Shown piece after piece: positions 39,460-47,223 of a stretch of DNA of 64,000 nucleotides; position 1 is the first letter of the stretch; every line of letters starts with the position of its first letter. The translations under genes were made by a program, and so were the position numbers. The notes under the pieces were generated by a model. The model saw only the letters and a program-made list of their open reading frames with translations, was not told the DNA's origin and ran no database searches. The DNA comes from ENR-C20 sp942493145 (lineage in GTDB: Bacteria; Bacillota; Clostridia; Acetivibrionales; DTU013): contig OW818679.1 of assembly GCA_942493145.1 (NCBI GenBank), positions 930,001-994,000 on the forward strand, read 5' to 3'.

Positions 39460-39690
39460 ATGAGAAAAAAGATATTATCATATGCAGGCAATACAACATT
39501 GATAATTGGAGTAGCATTAGGCGCATATGCGCTTGTGGATATATATCTTTTACAAAGTAAATTGCCTGACGGAGTATGCCCGGTAACCAGCAACAGGCCT
39601 ATACTGTATATTGCCATTGCATTTGCTTGTTTATCCTTTATTCTTTCATTCTTTGAGCCGAAGGCTTTAAAAAATAAAGATAAGAAATAA
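39460..39690 (+). CDS. Small two-helix membrane protein, 76 aa
   Basis: ATG 39460 lies behind AGAAGGAAAA. Two transmembrane helices (~10-28 and ~47-66) flank an extracytoplasmic loop with DGVCPVTSNRP, a Cys-Pro and Asn-Arg-Pro motif. The basic C-terminus KNKDKK faces the cytoplasm. Its promoter carries the CsoR/CstR-like palindrome, so the gene should respond to metal or reactive sulfur, and the single loop cysteine could take part. A methyltransferase gene follows after 32 bases. No known family. Confidence 0.65.
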   Translation: MRKKILSYAGNTTLIIGVALGAYALVDIYLLQSKLPDGVCPVTSNRPILYIAIAFACLSFILSFFEPKALKNKDKK

Positions 39691-39722
39691 GATTATACTA
39701 GGAGATATGAAAAACTCGAGGG

Positions 39723-40307
39723 GTGAACGATTTGGCACATAAATTCAATATTAATAAAATTAATAAATTAGATAATGAAAAAAGGCGACAGATGATGCCT
39801 CCGCATAAAACACTTGAAAGCCTTGGACTTAAAGAGGATCTTGATGTGGCTGATATCGGTTGTGGTATCGGATATTTTACAATTCCTGCCGCCGAGATAT
39901 CTGGTAACGCTTCAAAAATATATGCTCTGGATATTTCCGTTGAAATGCTGGAGGAAGCTGAAAAAAGAGCATTAGCAGCTGGCTTGAACAGTATACGCTT
40001 TATAAAGGTGGATGAGTACGATTTAAAATTGGAGCCACAATCAGTTGATTTTGCCTTACTATGTAATGTGCTCCATGAAATTGATGACAAGAAACAATAT
40101 ATAGGTGAAATCCACAGGATTGTAAAATCTGGAGGTAAGCTTGCAATCATTGATTGGGAAAAAATCGACGGAGAATCAGGCCCACCAATTGATCATAGAA
40201 TTTCATACGAGGAAGCAACCGGACTGTTATCTGAAAACGGTTTTAAAGATATAATGAAAATGAGCATTGGGACGGACTACTATGGAATTACTGCAAAAAG
40301 AGTTTAA
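39723..40307 (+). CDS. Class I SAM-dependent methyltransferase (UbiE-like)
   Basis: GTG 39723 is taken as start, though the TTG at 39732 has better spacing from GAGGGG. The ~194-aa protein opens the SAM fold with VADIGCGIGYFTIPAAEI and has acidic ALDIS and LLCNVLHEIDD motifs of the UbiE/Methyltransf_11 group. It is probably co-transcribed with the 76-aa membrane protein under the palindrome at 39340, which hints at a metal- or sulfur-related methylation, such as of a thiol or metalloid. It lacks the cysteine pairs of arsenite methyltransferase, so that role is not supported. Confidence 0.8.
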   Translation: MNDLAHKFNINKINKLDNEKRRQMMPPHKTLESLGLKEDLDVADIGCGIGYFTIPAAEISGNASKIYALDISVEMLEEAEKRALAAGLNSIRFIKVDEYDLKLEPQSVDFALLCNVLHEIDDKKQYIGEIHRIVKSGGKLAIIDWEKIDGESGPPIDHRISYEEATGLLSENGFKDIMKMSIGTDYYGITAKRV

Positions 40308-40438
40308 CCCATTCAGATATTCACTTATGAGGATTGATTTGGGTTAAGCGCTGGTTATTGCTATTATCATTCATAAATGTTAACATATTTATGCTAATTA
40401 TGATTTTATGATTCTTAAAATTTAAGGGAGATAATTAT

Positions 40439-41083
40439 ATGGAACAGCAAGTATGGGAAAAGTTGTTGTTGAGACATGATGCTTACAACAAGATTCAGAA
40501 TTTAATGGGAACATATTCTTTCCTCTTGACAGCAGGCAGGTATAAGGATATGTGCAATCTCTTTGCCCAAAAGGCACCGGACGTCAGGGCTGAAATGAAC
40601 TGGGGCGTTTACGACGGTTATGAAGGTATCCTGAGGCTTTATGCAAAGTACCACAATGATGTTATTGTAGGCCCGGGCTGCATGGCGGTTCACGCTCTTA
40701 CCACCCCTGTAATCGAAGTGGCGGGGGATATTAAAACTGCAAAGGCGGTTTGGGTTTCACCTGGACATATGACTGGAGGCCCTTTTTCTCCGGAGAAAAC
40801 TATTAAAGCCCATTGGGCATGGATGAAGTATGGCTGTGATTTTATAAATGAAGATGGTGAATGGAAGATCTGGCACCTCCATGTATATGGAATTTTCATG
40901 GCACCTTTCGACAAAAGTTGGGCTGAGACAGGCGACGTACATGTAGCTCCTGAAATGCCGCTTGAATACAGACCGGACAGACCGCCAACGTATTCATGGT
41001 CATATAATACGAATGCAGTAACCGAATTGGTGCCCAAACCACCAAAGCCGTATGAAACCTTCGACCCTGCAGATGCGTATTAA
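40439..41083 (+). CDS. SnoaL/NTF2-like protein (SnoaL_4 type), 214 aa
   Basis: ATG 40439 follows AAGGGAGA. The 214-aa cytoplasmic protein fits the NTF2-like cone fold with N-terminal helices (KIQNLMGTYSFLLTAGRYKDMCNLFAQ), W/Y-rich strands, and a C-terminal PPKPYETFDP tail seen in bacterial SnoaL_4 proteins. Family members include small hydratases/dehydratases and isomerases; catalytic residues vary and none is certain here. A bidirectional terminator separates it from a convergent beta-helix-like gene. Confidence 0.75.
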   Translation: MEQQVWEKLLLRHDAYNKIQNLMGTYSFLLTAGRYKDMCNLFAQKAPDVRAEMNWGVYDGYEGILRLYAKYHNDVIVGPGCMAVHALTTPVIEVAGDIKTAKAVWVSPGHMTGGPFSPEKTIKAHWAWMKYGCDFINEDGEWKIWHLHVYGIFMAPFDKSWAETGDVHVAPEMPLEYRPDRPPTYSWSYNTNAVTELVPKPPKPYETFDPADAY

Positions 41084-41095
41084 TATTTTAATGTA

Positions 41096-41132
41096 AACTA
41101 AAAGAGGCCTCAATGGCCTCTTTTAGTTTTGA
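41096..41132. terminator. Terminator between SnoaL-like and beta-helix genes
   Basis: 14-bp perfect stem (41096-41109 with 41115-41128), 5-base loop, flanked by A- and T-rich runs so it can work in both directions. Confidence 0.85.
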
Positions 41133-41159
41133 TAATGTTCCTGAAAAGACTGCCAATGC

Positions 41160-42560
41160 TTAAGCTTCTAATACTAATTTTCCACCACTTGCAAGTGCAT
41201 ATACCCCTGCTTCAGAACCTTGAGCAGTGATTGTAACACCATCCAGCGCATCAATTTGTGATGGGTAAATATCTGCTGTTAATGTGACTGTGGAATCCTC
41301 TGTGGCAGTCCATTTGCTTGCTATATCCATGGATAGATTTCCTTTAATTATAGCACCTTTATAGGTAACCGCCTCCAATTCGATCCACATTGCCCGTTCA
41401 GGGTCTTCATGTATCAAGTTTCCTTCCAGATTCATATTCCTGAAGATAACATTTACGCCATAGGGATTTTCACTTGGAACGGTTGCACAGGGATCATCAT
41501 TTTTAATGCTATGAACGAGCACATTGTTTGCCGTCTTAATATCAACGCCGTTGAATTCAAGCTGCGTATTTTCACTCTTAACGAGAGCCAGATCCTTACC
41601 GGTTATAATTGAACCACCGTTTACGATTAATGTGCTGACTTCCTCAGGCGCACCATTGACATTATGTATCAGCGTGAAATATGTAGCACATTTTGACTCA
41701 CAGTCATTAAATGACATGTCGCATTCACCAGCCAGGATACCTGCCATTCCATCAACATCAAATTTACAGTTGTTGAAGAAAACATGGCAGTCAGGATCAG
41801 CATATGTGCCATATCCTTTTTTGGTGGCAATAACTTCACAGTCATTAGCTTCCAGATATACAAAACCTTCTGCGACCTCGGTTGAAAGAGCTCCCCATCC
41901 ATCACAGATAATTTTGCAATTATTAAAATATGAATAAGAGTTGCTCATGCTGCAGTGAGTGCGGCAGTTCCCTCCGATTTCCAGTGCTGGAGGAGGTGTC
42001 TGCATAAGTCCTGTTGCAGGCGCATAACCTTCACCGTGCGGTTCTCCATGTGCATATAATACAGAATCATTGACCCTGAGTGTTCCGTACTTTTCTGCAA
42101 CAGAACAAAAGCGGCTTTTCCCAGCTGTATTAATGACGGCATTATTGACTGTCAAATCTCCATGATTGGTGACTGCAACTCCACAAGATGGGCTGCATAC
42201 TCCCTTCCCTGTACCGCTTAAAGCCATAACGGCATTGTTAACAGAAACCTTTGAATCTCCGCCTTCAACATAAACGCCACCGCCAAGGCCTTTATAATCA
42301 ACTACCATGATATTTGTTACTTCTTCGGCAGAATACTCTCCGCCAAAAACAATGCTTCCGTCACATTCTTCCGGTACGGCCTTTCCGCCTTTTATGCAGA
42401 CTGCCGCCTTTGCAGCGGGATCCCCTTGAAACCAGTTGATGATTGGCTTTTCAGGATTCAGTCCAGCATTAACTCCCATAATAATGTCTTCTGTCTTTGT
42501 TATAAGTGTTGATGGAAGACGCGGGGGTTTGCCAAGTTGGTTTGCTTTGATTTTTATCAT
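41160..42560 (-). CDS. Right-handed beta-helix-like protein of unknown function
   Basis: The 466-aa protein starts at ATG 42560 behind AGAAAGAAGG. It has no signal peptide or membrane segment. From about 90 onward it consists of short repeating strand units with recurring Asn/Asp, Cys and Val/Ile (for example LTVNNAVINTAG, LRVNDSVLYAHG, FFNNCKFDVDG, MSFNDCESK, LEFNGVDIKTAN), the pattern of a parallel beta-helix. It is unusually rich in cysteines (CSPSCG, GNCRTHCS). Pectate-lyase-type or adhesin-type helices are normally exported, so a cytoplasmic form would be odd. No active site was identified. It is convergent with the SnoaL-like gene. Confidence 0.6.
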   Translation of the reverse strand: MIKIKANQLGKPPRLPSTLITKTEDIIMGVNAGLNPEKPIINWFQGDPAAKAAVCIKGGKAVPEECDGSIVFGGEYSAEEVTNIMVVDYKGLGGGVYVEGGDSKVSVNNAVMALSGTGKGVCSPSCGVAVTNHGDLTVNNAVINTAGKSRFCSVAEKYGTLRVNDSVLYAHGEPHGEGYAPATGLMQTPPPALEIGGNCRTHCSMSNSYSYFNNCKIICDGWGALSTEVAEGFVYLEANDCEVIATKKGYGTYADPDCHVFFNNCKFDVDGMAGILAGECDMSFNDCESKCATYFTLIHNVNGAPEEVSTLIVNGGSIITGKDLALVKSENTQLEFNGVDIKTANNVLVHSIKNDDPCATVPSENPYGVNVIFRNMNLEGNLIHEDPERAMWIELEAVTYKGAIIKGNLSMDIASKWTATEDSTVTLTADIYPSQIDALDGVTITAQGSEAGVYALASGGKLVLEA

Positions 42561-42690
42561 TCCTATAATCCTTCTTTCTAATTTTTAAGTTAATTTGCAT
42601 GCATATTATATCATAGAGAGCATTTGCTCACAATGGCTATGTTGTATATCTGCTTATTACATGCTCAAGCCTATCAAGCCGACGTGATTG

Positions 42691-42719
42691 TTGACATATG
42701 CTCAGAGGGTCTGTAAACT
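42691..42719 (+). promoter_or_regulatory. Promoter of DUF134 gene (TTGACA-17-TAAACT)
   Basis: TTGACA at 42691-42696, 17 bases, TAAACT at 42714-42719, ~37 bases before the GTG. TTGACATATGC is shared with the NifX-like gene promoter at 43276, suggesting the same half-site for one regulator. Confidence 0.55.
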
Positions 42720-42755
42720 GAACTTGAAGTAATTCTATTAAATGGAGTTGATAAT

Positions 42756-43238
42756 GTGGCCAGACCGACAAAATGGAGAAAGATAGAGAATATTCCGACT
42801 ATCCCATATTTTGTTCCTTCGGTAGAAGATGTTTCCGAGGTACTGTCAAATGTTTTAAAACTTGAAGAGCTGGAAGCCATCCGGCTTAAAGACCTTGAGG
42901 GCCTTGAACAGGAAGAATGCGCCGCACGGATGGAGGTGTCAAGGCCGACATTTCAACGCATACTTTTATCGGCAAGAGAGAAAGTTGCAGACAGCCTTGT
43001 GAACGGAAAAACAATACACATAGACGGCGGGAATTATACACAGAACATCTGCCCGGTAAGATGTTTTGAATGCGGTAAGGAATGGATGGAAAGCTACGAA
43101 AACCTTGAATCCATCAAGCGTGGAGAATACCTGTGCCCTGCTTGCGGATCAAACAGGGTGATCTGCGGACAAACCTGCAAGGCCAAGGTTTGCAGGAGAA
43201 ATTGCTGGCGGCATGGTAATGGTGGTTTTAATGAGTAG
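42756..43238 (+). CDS. DUF134-family DNA-binding protein
   Basis: The 160-aa protein starts with GTG (MARPTKWRKIENIP) behind ATGGAG. It has an N-terminal region typical of DUF134, a sigma-70 region-4-like helix-turn-helix (LEAIRLKDLEGLEQEECAARMEVSRPTFQRILLSAREKVA, ~45-85) and a C-terminal cysteine-rich zinc/Fe-S part (CFECGK, CPACGSN, CGQTCKAKVCRRNC). DUF134 genes neighbour NifX-like and MinD/Mrp ATPase genes in many anaerobes and probably regulate them. Here the same four-gene neighbourhood is present, and the NifX-like promoter has a large inverted repeat that could be its operator. Confidence 0.88.
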   Translation: MARPTKWRKIENIPTIPYFVPSVEDVSEVLSNVLKLEELEAIRLKDLEGLEQEECAARMEVSRPTFQRILLSAREKVADSLVNGKTIHIDGGNYTQNICPVRCFECGKEWMESYENLESIKRGEYLCPACGSNRVICGQTCKAKVCRRNCWRHGNGGFNE

Positions 43239-43275
43239 AAAGTAAAAGTACATCTAAATAATAAATAATATGTTA

Positions 43276-43322
43276 TTGACATATGCCCGTTATAGTGTAA
43301 AATATAAACTATAACGGGCATA
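43276..43322 (+). promoter_or_regulatory. Promoter with 15-bp inverted repeat before the NifX-like operon
   Basis: TTGACA (43276-43281), 16 bases, TAAAAT (43298-43303). A perfect inverted repeat TATGCCCGTTATAGT/ACTATAACGGGCATA (43282-43296 with 43308-43322) surrounds the -10, so a bound regulator would block transcription. The DUF134 protein encoded upstream is the natural candidate. Confidence 0.7.
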
Positions 43323-43355
43323 TGCTGTTAATACAATTAAACAGGAGGTTGACTT

Positions 43356-43724
43356 ATGAAAATAGCAATACCAGTTGATGATAAATCTTTGGATACCAAT
43401 GTATGCATATCCTTTGGACGCACACCATATTTCCTGATATATGATACAAACTCAAATGAAGAAGCATATCTTGACAACAGTGCTGCAGCCAGCCAGGGTG
43501 GAGCCGGAATTAAGGCGGCGCAAGCGATTGTAGACACCGGTTCATCAATCCTGCTTACCCCCAGATGCGGGGAAAATGCTGCAGAAGTATTAAACGCGGC
43601 TGAAATCAAGATGTACAAGACGGTGGAAGGCTCAGCCAGAGAAAATATAACTGCATTTGTTGAAGGAAAGCTTTCCTTGCTGTCTGAAACCCATCCGGGA
43701 TTCCACAATCACGGAGGAAATTGA
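43356..43724 (+). CDS. NifX/NifB-type (dinitrogenase Fe-Mo cofactor) family protein
   Basis: This 122-aa protein starts behind ACAGGAGG. It has the compact NifX-like fold (MKIAIPVDDKSLDTNVCISFGRTPYFLIYD, GGAGIKAAQAIVD, LLTPRCGENAAEVLNAAEIKMY). Family members carry Fe-S or iron-molybdenum precursors, but in non-fixing anaerobes their cargo is unknown; no nif genes are here. Its C-terminal HPGFHNHGGN may bind metal. One base separates it from the following MinD-type gene, so they are co-translated. Confidence 0.88.
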   Translation: MKIAIPVDDKSLDTNVCISFGRTPYFLIYDTNSNEEAYLDNSAAASQGGAGIKAAQAIVDTGSSILLTPRCGENAAEVLNAAEIKMYKTVEGSARENITAFVEGKLSLLSETHPGFHNHGGN

Positions 43725-43725
43725 C

Positions 43726-44583
43726 ATGAAGATAGCCGTACTCAGCGGCAAGGGTGGCACAGGCAAAACCCTTGTATCCGTTAACATGGCGGCGTCAGCT
43801 GGAAAATCTACTTACGCAGACTGTGATGTTGAAGAACCCAATGGGCATCTTTTTTTCAAGCCTGATAAGGTTGTCTCCAGGGCCGTTTCTATAAAGATAC
43901 CTTATGCAGATGCAGAACGGTGCAATGGATGCCGCAAATGTGTCGATTTTTGCAAATTCAATGCACTGGCATATATACAGAATAGATTGATTGAATTTGA
44001 TGAGGTGTGTCATTCATGTGGCGGCTGTGTGTTGATTTGCCCTGAAAAGGCTTTGTCAGAAGATAAGAAGGGCATTGGAGAAGTGAGGAGCGGCATATCC
44101 GAAAATGTCAGTGTGGTAACAGGAATTTTAAACATCGGTGAAGCGTCTGGAATTCCGATAATAAAGGATATCCTGAATCAAATAGACAAAACGGAAGGTA
44201 ACGTTTTCATTGACTGCCCGCCCGGAAGTGCCTGTATAGTCATGGAGAGCATAAAAAATGCAGACTACTGCATTCTGGTGGCAGAACCTACCCTGTTCGG
44301 AGTACATAATCTAAATATGGTTTATGATCTGGTCAGGCTGTTCAAAAAGCCCTGCGGCGTGGTGCTGAACAAATGCATGGAGGGGGAAAACCCTTCGGAG
44401 GAGTTCTGTCTGGCCAACGGGATAAGGATTTTAGCCAGGATACCTTATGATAAAGAACTTGGTACCATGAATTCAAATGCGCATATTGTTGCACGTGAAA
44501 GTAAAAAATACCGTGATTTGTTTTCTTCACTGATACAGGTTGTCACAATGGAGGTGCATGATGAAAAAGCTTCTGATACTTAG
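43726..44583 (+). CDS. MinD/Mrp-type ATPase with inserted 4Fe-4S ferredoxin domain (first copy)
   Basis: The start is ATG 43726 behind CGGAGGA (one base after the NifX-like stop); the frame open upstream is inside that gene. The 285-aa protein has a deviant Walker A (SGKGGTGKT, 7-15), then two 4Fe-4S motifs (CNGCRKCVDFC and CHSCGGCVLICP, ~64-105), then the remaining ATPase fold (FIDCPPGSA). This is the COG1149 group, usually found as adjacent pairs, thought to work in Fe-S or cofactor assembly. It overlaps the second copy by 23 bases. Confidence 0.9.
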   Translation: MKIAVLSGKGGTGKTLVSVNMAASAGKSTYADCDVEEPNGHLFFKPDKVVSRAVSIKIPYADAERCNGCRKCVDFCKFNALAYIQNRLIEFDEVCHSCGGCVLICPEKALSEDKKGIGEVRSGISENVSVVTGILNIGEASGIPIIKDILNQIDKTEGNVFIDCPPGSACIVMESIKNADYCILVAEPTLFGVHNLNMVYDLVRLFKKPCGVVLNKCMEGENPSEEFCLANGIRILARIPYDKELGTMNSNAHIVARESKKYRDLFSSLIQVVTMEVHDEKASDT

Positions 44584-45424
44584 CGGAAAAGGCGGGACGG
44601 GAAAAACCACAATCGCAGCCGCATTTATCAGACTGGCAGAGGCAAAGGCATATGCGGACTGTGATGTGGATGCTCCCAATCTGCATCTTGTCATGACACA
44701 ATCAGGCAAACCCGAAAGGGCGGATTATTACGGATTACCAAAAGCACAAATCAATCCTGCTCATTGCATTGAATGCGGCATATGCAGTCAAAACTGCCGA
44801 TTCGATGCAATACATTCTGATGAGACTTATAAATACGTGATTGACCCATATGCGTGTGAGGGCTGCGGCGTATGTGAAGCTGTCTGCCCTGCTGGAGCAG
44901 TAAATATGAAGCCTGCAGTGGCAGGAGAACTTATGCTTTATTCCGTGGATTCAGTATTTTCCACTGCACAGCTGAAAATGGGAAGTGGAACATCGGGTAT
45001 GCTGGTGACTGAGGTGAAAAAGAGGATGAATGGCGCGGCTTTTGATGCCAGCCTTGCAATCATAGACGGATCGCCCGGAATAGGCTGTCCTGTCATTGCA
45101 TCACTTAGTGGCGTAGATATGGTGCTGACTGTCGCTGAACCTTCACTGTCGGGGATAAGTGATATGGAACGTATTATCAGCACAGCCGGGAAATTTGGAA
45201 TAAAAGTAGCTGTCTGCATAAACAAATATGACGCGAACATAGAAAATACAGAAAAAATCAAGCAGTTTTGCAAATCCAATGATATATTTTTTTCTGGTAC
45301 GATACCCTTCGACATTGAAGCAGTTAAAGCTGTAAATGAAGGGAAAAGCATAGTTGATGTAGAGTGCGTGTCAGGAGATGCGGTTAAAACAATATTTAGA
45401 AACACAATGGAACAACTTATATGA
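44561..45424 (+). CDS. MinD/Mrp-type ATPase with inserted 4Fe-4S ferredoxin domain (second copy)
   Basis: ATG 44561 (after GGAGG) is preferred over the immediately preceding ATG 44558 for spacing. The 287-aa protein has Walker A SGKGGTGKTT, two ferredoxin motifs (CIECGICSQNC and CEGCGVCEAVCP) and the switch-II IIDGSPGIGCPV. It is a paralog of the gene just upstream and the two probably form a heterodimer, as in other COG1149 pairs. The operon continues with an Mrp-NifX fusion 16 bases on. Confidence 0.9.
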   Translation: MKKLLILSGKGGTGKTTIAAAFIRLAEAKAYADCDVDAPNLHLVMTQSGKPERADYYGLPKAQINPAHCIECGICSQNCRFDAIHSDETYKYVIDPYACEGCGVCEAVCPAGAVNMKPAVAGELMLYSVDSVFSTAQLKMGSGTSGMLVTEVKKRMNGAAFDASLAIIDGSPGIGCPVIASLSGVDMVLTVAEPSLSGISDMERIISTAGKFGIKVAVCINKYDANIENTEKIKQFCKSNDIFFSGTIPFDIEAVKAVNEGKSIVDVECVSGDAVKTIFRNTMEQLI

Positions 45425-45440
45425 CAAAGGAGCAAATGAA

Positions 45441-46667
45441 ATGAGTGAAAATTGTAATCAAAGCTGTAGCAGTTGTGGTGACGACTGTGCCGAAAGGAAA
45501 GATGAAAGACATGATTTTCATGAAAAGCTTCATGAAATGAGCAGTATCAAAAAAGTTATTGGTGTAGTAAGCGGAAAGGGCGGAGTAGGCAAATCATTGG
45601 TAACATCATTGCTTGCTGTCGAAATGAACAGAAGAGGCTTGCATGCTGCTATTCTTGATGCAGACATAACCGGGCCATCCATACCGAAGGTATTCGGCAT
45701 CAAAGAAAAAGCAATTGGAAACGAGCTTGGCCTATTACCTATCAGGAGCAAAACAGGAATAGATATAATGTCCATTAACCTGCTTCTTGAAAAAGACACC
45801 GACCCTGTGCTTTGGAGAGGACCTATGATAGCAGGTGTGGTAAAGCAATTCTGGACGGATGGCATCTGGAATGATGTGGATTTCATGTTTATTGATATGC
45901 CTCCGGGAACAGGCGATGTAGCTCTTACTGTATTCCAGTCGATTGCAATTGACGGGATAATTATTGTGACCTCTCCACAGGAGCTCGTATCCATGATTGT
46001 TACCAAGGCTGTCAAGATGGCAGAGATGATGAACGTACCAATAATGGGCATTGTGGAAAACATGTCATACTTCAAGTGCCCAGACTGCAATAAGGATTAT
46101 AAGATATTCGGCGAAAGCCATATTGAAGAAATTGCACAAAAGCACAATATAGAAGCAATTGCCAGACTGCCAATGGATCCTAAGCTTGCGGCAGCCTGCG
46201 ACAAGGGGCTCATTGAATTGTTTGACGGTGATTGGCTTGATGGACTAGCTGATACTCTGGAGGGCGAAACAGGGAATAATGGTGAAGACAATAAGGAGGA
46301 GGCGTGTAAGATGAAGATAGCAGTTGCAAGTGATGGGAAAATGGTAGCCGAACATTTCGGACATTGTGAGGGCTTCAATATTTTCGAAACTGAGGATAAT
46401 GGAATACTGTCCAGCGAATTTATCGCAAATCCGGGACATAAGCCGGGCTTTTTGCCGAACTTTTTAAATGAAATGGGTGTAAAGGTAATTATAGCAGGAG
46501 GCATGGGCGGAGGAGCAATTGAAATATTCAATGAGATGGGTATCGAGGTAATCACAGGTTCACGTGGCGAAGCTAAAACAGCGGTGGAAGCATACCTGAA
46601 GGGATGCCTGAAGTCTACCGGCTCTGTTTGCCATGAGCATCAGCACCATGATGAATGTGGGCACTGA
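45441..46667 (+). CDS. Mrp/NBP35-type Fe-S carrier ATPase fused to a NifX-like domain
   Basis: ATG 45441 follows AAAGGAGC and gives 408 residues. The N-terminus has Cys5, Cys9, Cys12 and Cys16, the Walker A is SGKGGVGKS (44-52), and CxxC in FKCPDC completes the NBP35/Mrp cluster-binding ATPase. From ~292 a NifX-like domain is fused (MKIAVASDGKMVAEHFGHCEGFNIFE...), matching the separate NifX-like gene in the same operon, and the tail HEHQHHDECGH is a likely metal-binding end. The protein should assemble and transfer Fe-S or a related metal cofactor. A 15-bp terminator follows. Confidence 0.92.
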   Translation: MSENCNQSCSSCGDDCAERKDERHDFHEKLHEMSSIKKVIGVVSGKGGVGKSLVTSLLAVEMNRRGLHAAILDADITGPSIPKVFGIKEKAIGNELGLLPIRSKTGIDIMSINLLLEKDTDPVLWRGPMIAGVVKQFWTDGIWNDVDFMFIDMPPGTGDVALTVFQSIAIDGIIIVTSPQELVSMIVTKAVKMAEMMNVPIMGIVENMSYFKCPDCNKDYKIFGESHIEEIAQKHNIEAIARLPMDPKLAAACDKGLIELFDGDWLDGLADTLEGETGNNGEDNKEEACKMKIAVASDGKMVAEHFGHCEGFNIFETEDNGILSSEFIANPGHKPGFLPNFLNEMGVKVIIAGGMGGGAIEIFNEMGIEVITGSRGEAKTAVEAYLKGCLKSTGSVCHEHQHHDECGH

Positions 46668-46684
46668 AATTAACGCAAATGTAA

Positions 46685-46725
46685 AAGCCATGTGAATCCT
46701 TAATGGATTCACATGGCTTAATAAA
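46685..46725 (+). terminator. Terminator of the NifX-MinD-Mrp operon
   Basis: Perfect 15-bp stem (46685-46699 with 46705-46719), 5-base loop, then TAATAAAAT. It may also end the convergent thioredoxin transcript. Confidence 0.8.
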
Positions 46726-46755
46726 ATGAAAATGTAAGATTTTATTGTAATTGGT

Positions 46756-47085
46756 CTATAAGGCTTTATTAATCATTGCTTCAAGCTCCTGGACCGATCT
46801 CATGCCAACCATCTGTTGAACAACGCTGCCATTTTTAAACAATATCAGCGTGGGTATGCTCATAACCTTGAATTTGGCGGCCAGGGCAGGCTGTTCGTCT
46901 ACATTCACCTTGCCTATTTTGATTTTGCCGTCATATTTTATAGCCAATTGTTCGAGTACCGGCGCCACGGCCAGACAGGGTCCGCACCATGAGGCCCAGA
47001 AATCCACAAGGATCGGAACGCTGGAATTCTCCACTTCCTGTGCATAATTATTTGAGTTTACGATAACGATATTTGCTGATGCCAT
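46756..47085 (-). CDS. trxA: Thioredoxin
   Basis: The 109-aa protein is a standard thioredoxin with active-site WCGPC (Cys34, Cys37), the cis-proline segment SIPTLI and the usual length. ATG 47085 stands behind AGAAAGGAAG. Its promoter (47140-47168) contains a CsoR/CstR-like operator between -35 and -10. It is divergent from an atypical thioredoxin reductase, its probable electron donor, and may also serve the peroxiredoxin at 16810. Confidence 0.94.
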   Translation of the reverse strand: MASANIVIVNSNNYAQEVENSSVPILVDFWASWCGPCLAVAPVLEQLAIKYDGKIKIGKVNVDEQPALAAKFKVMSIPTLILFKNGSVVQQMVGMRSVQELEAMINKAL

Positions 47086-47139
47086 AATAATTTCTTCCTT
47101 TCTACTTGTAATATTTATAAATTCATATATAATGATATT

Positions 47140-47168
47140 ATAATATACCCAGTGGGGGTATATGTCAA
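47140..47168 (-). promoter_or_regulatory. Thioredoxin promoter with CsoR/CstR-like operator
   Basis: On the minus strand TTGACA (47168-47163), 17 bases, TATTAT (47145-47140). The spacer is filled by a TATACCC-N5-GGGTATA dyad (47144-47150 with 47156-47162), the same ATACCC-N5-GGGTAT core as the perfect palindrome at 39351. Binding would block the promoter and might also affect the divergent reductase gene. Confidence 0.7.
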
Positions 47169-47223
47169 GACCCTGTATAAATAAGTAGTATATTCAACAA
47201 TATTAAATATAGAGGTGATTCTA

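Noticed and set aside
39723..40307. Arsenite methyltransferase
   Set aside because: The conserved cysteines needed for arsenite binding are missing.
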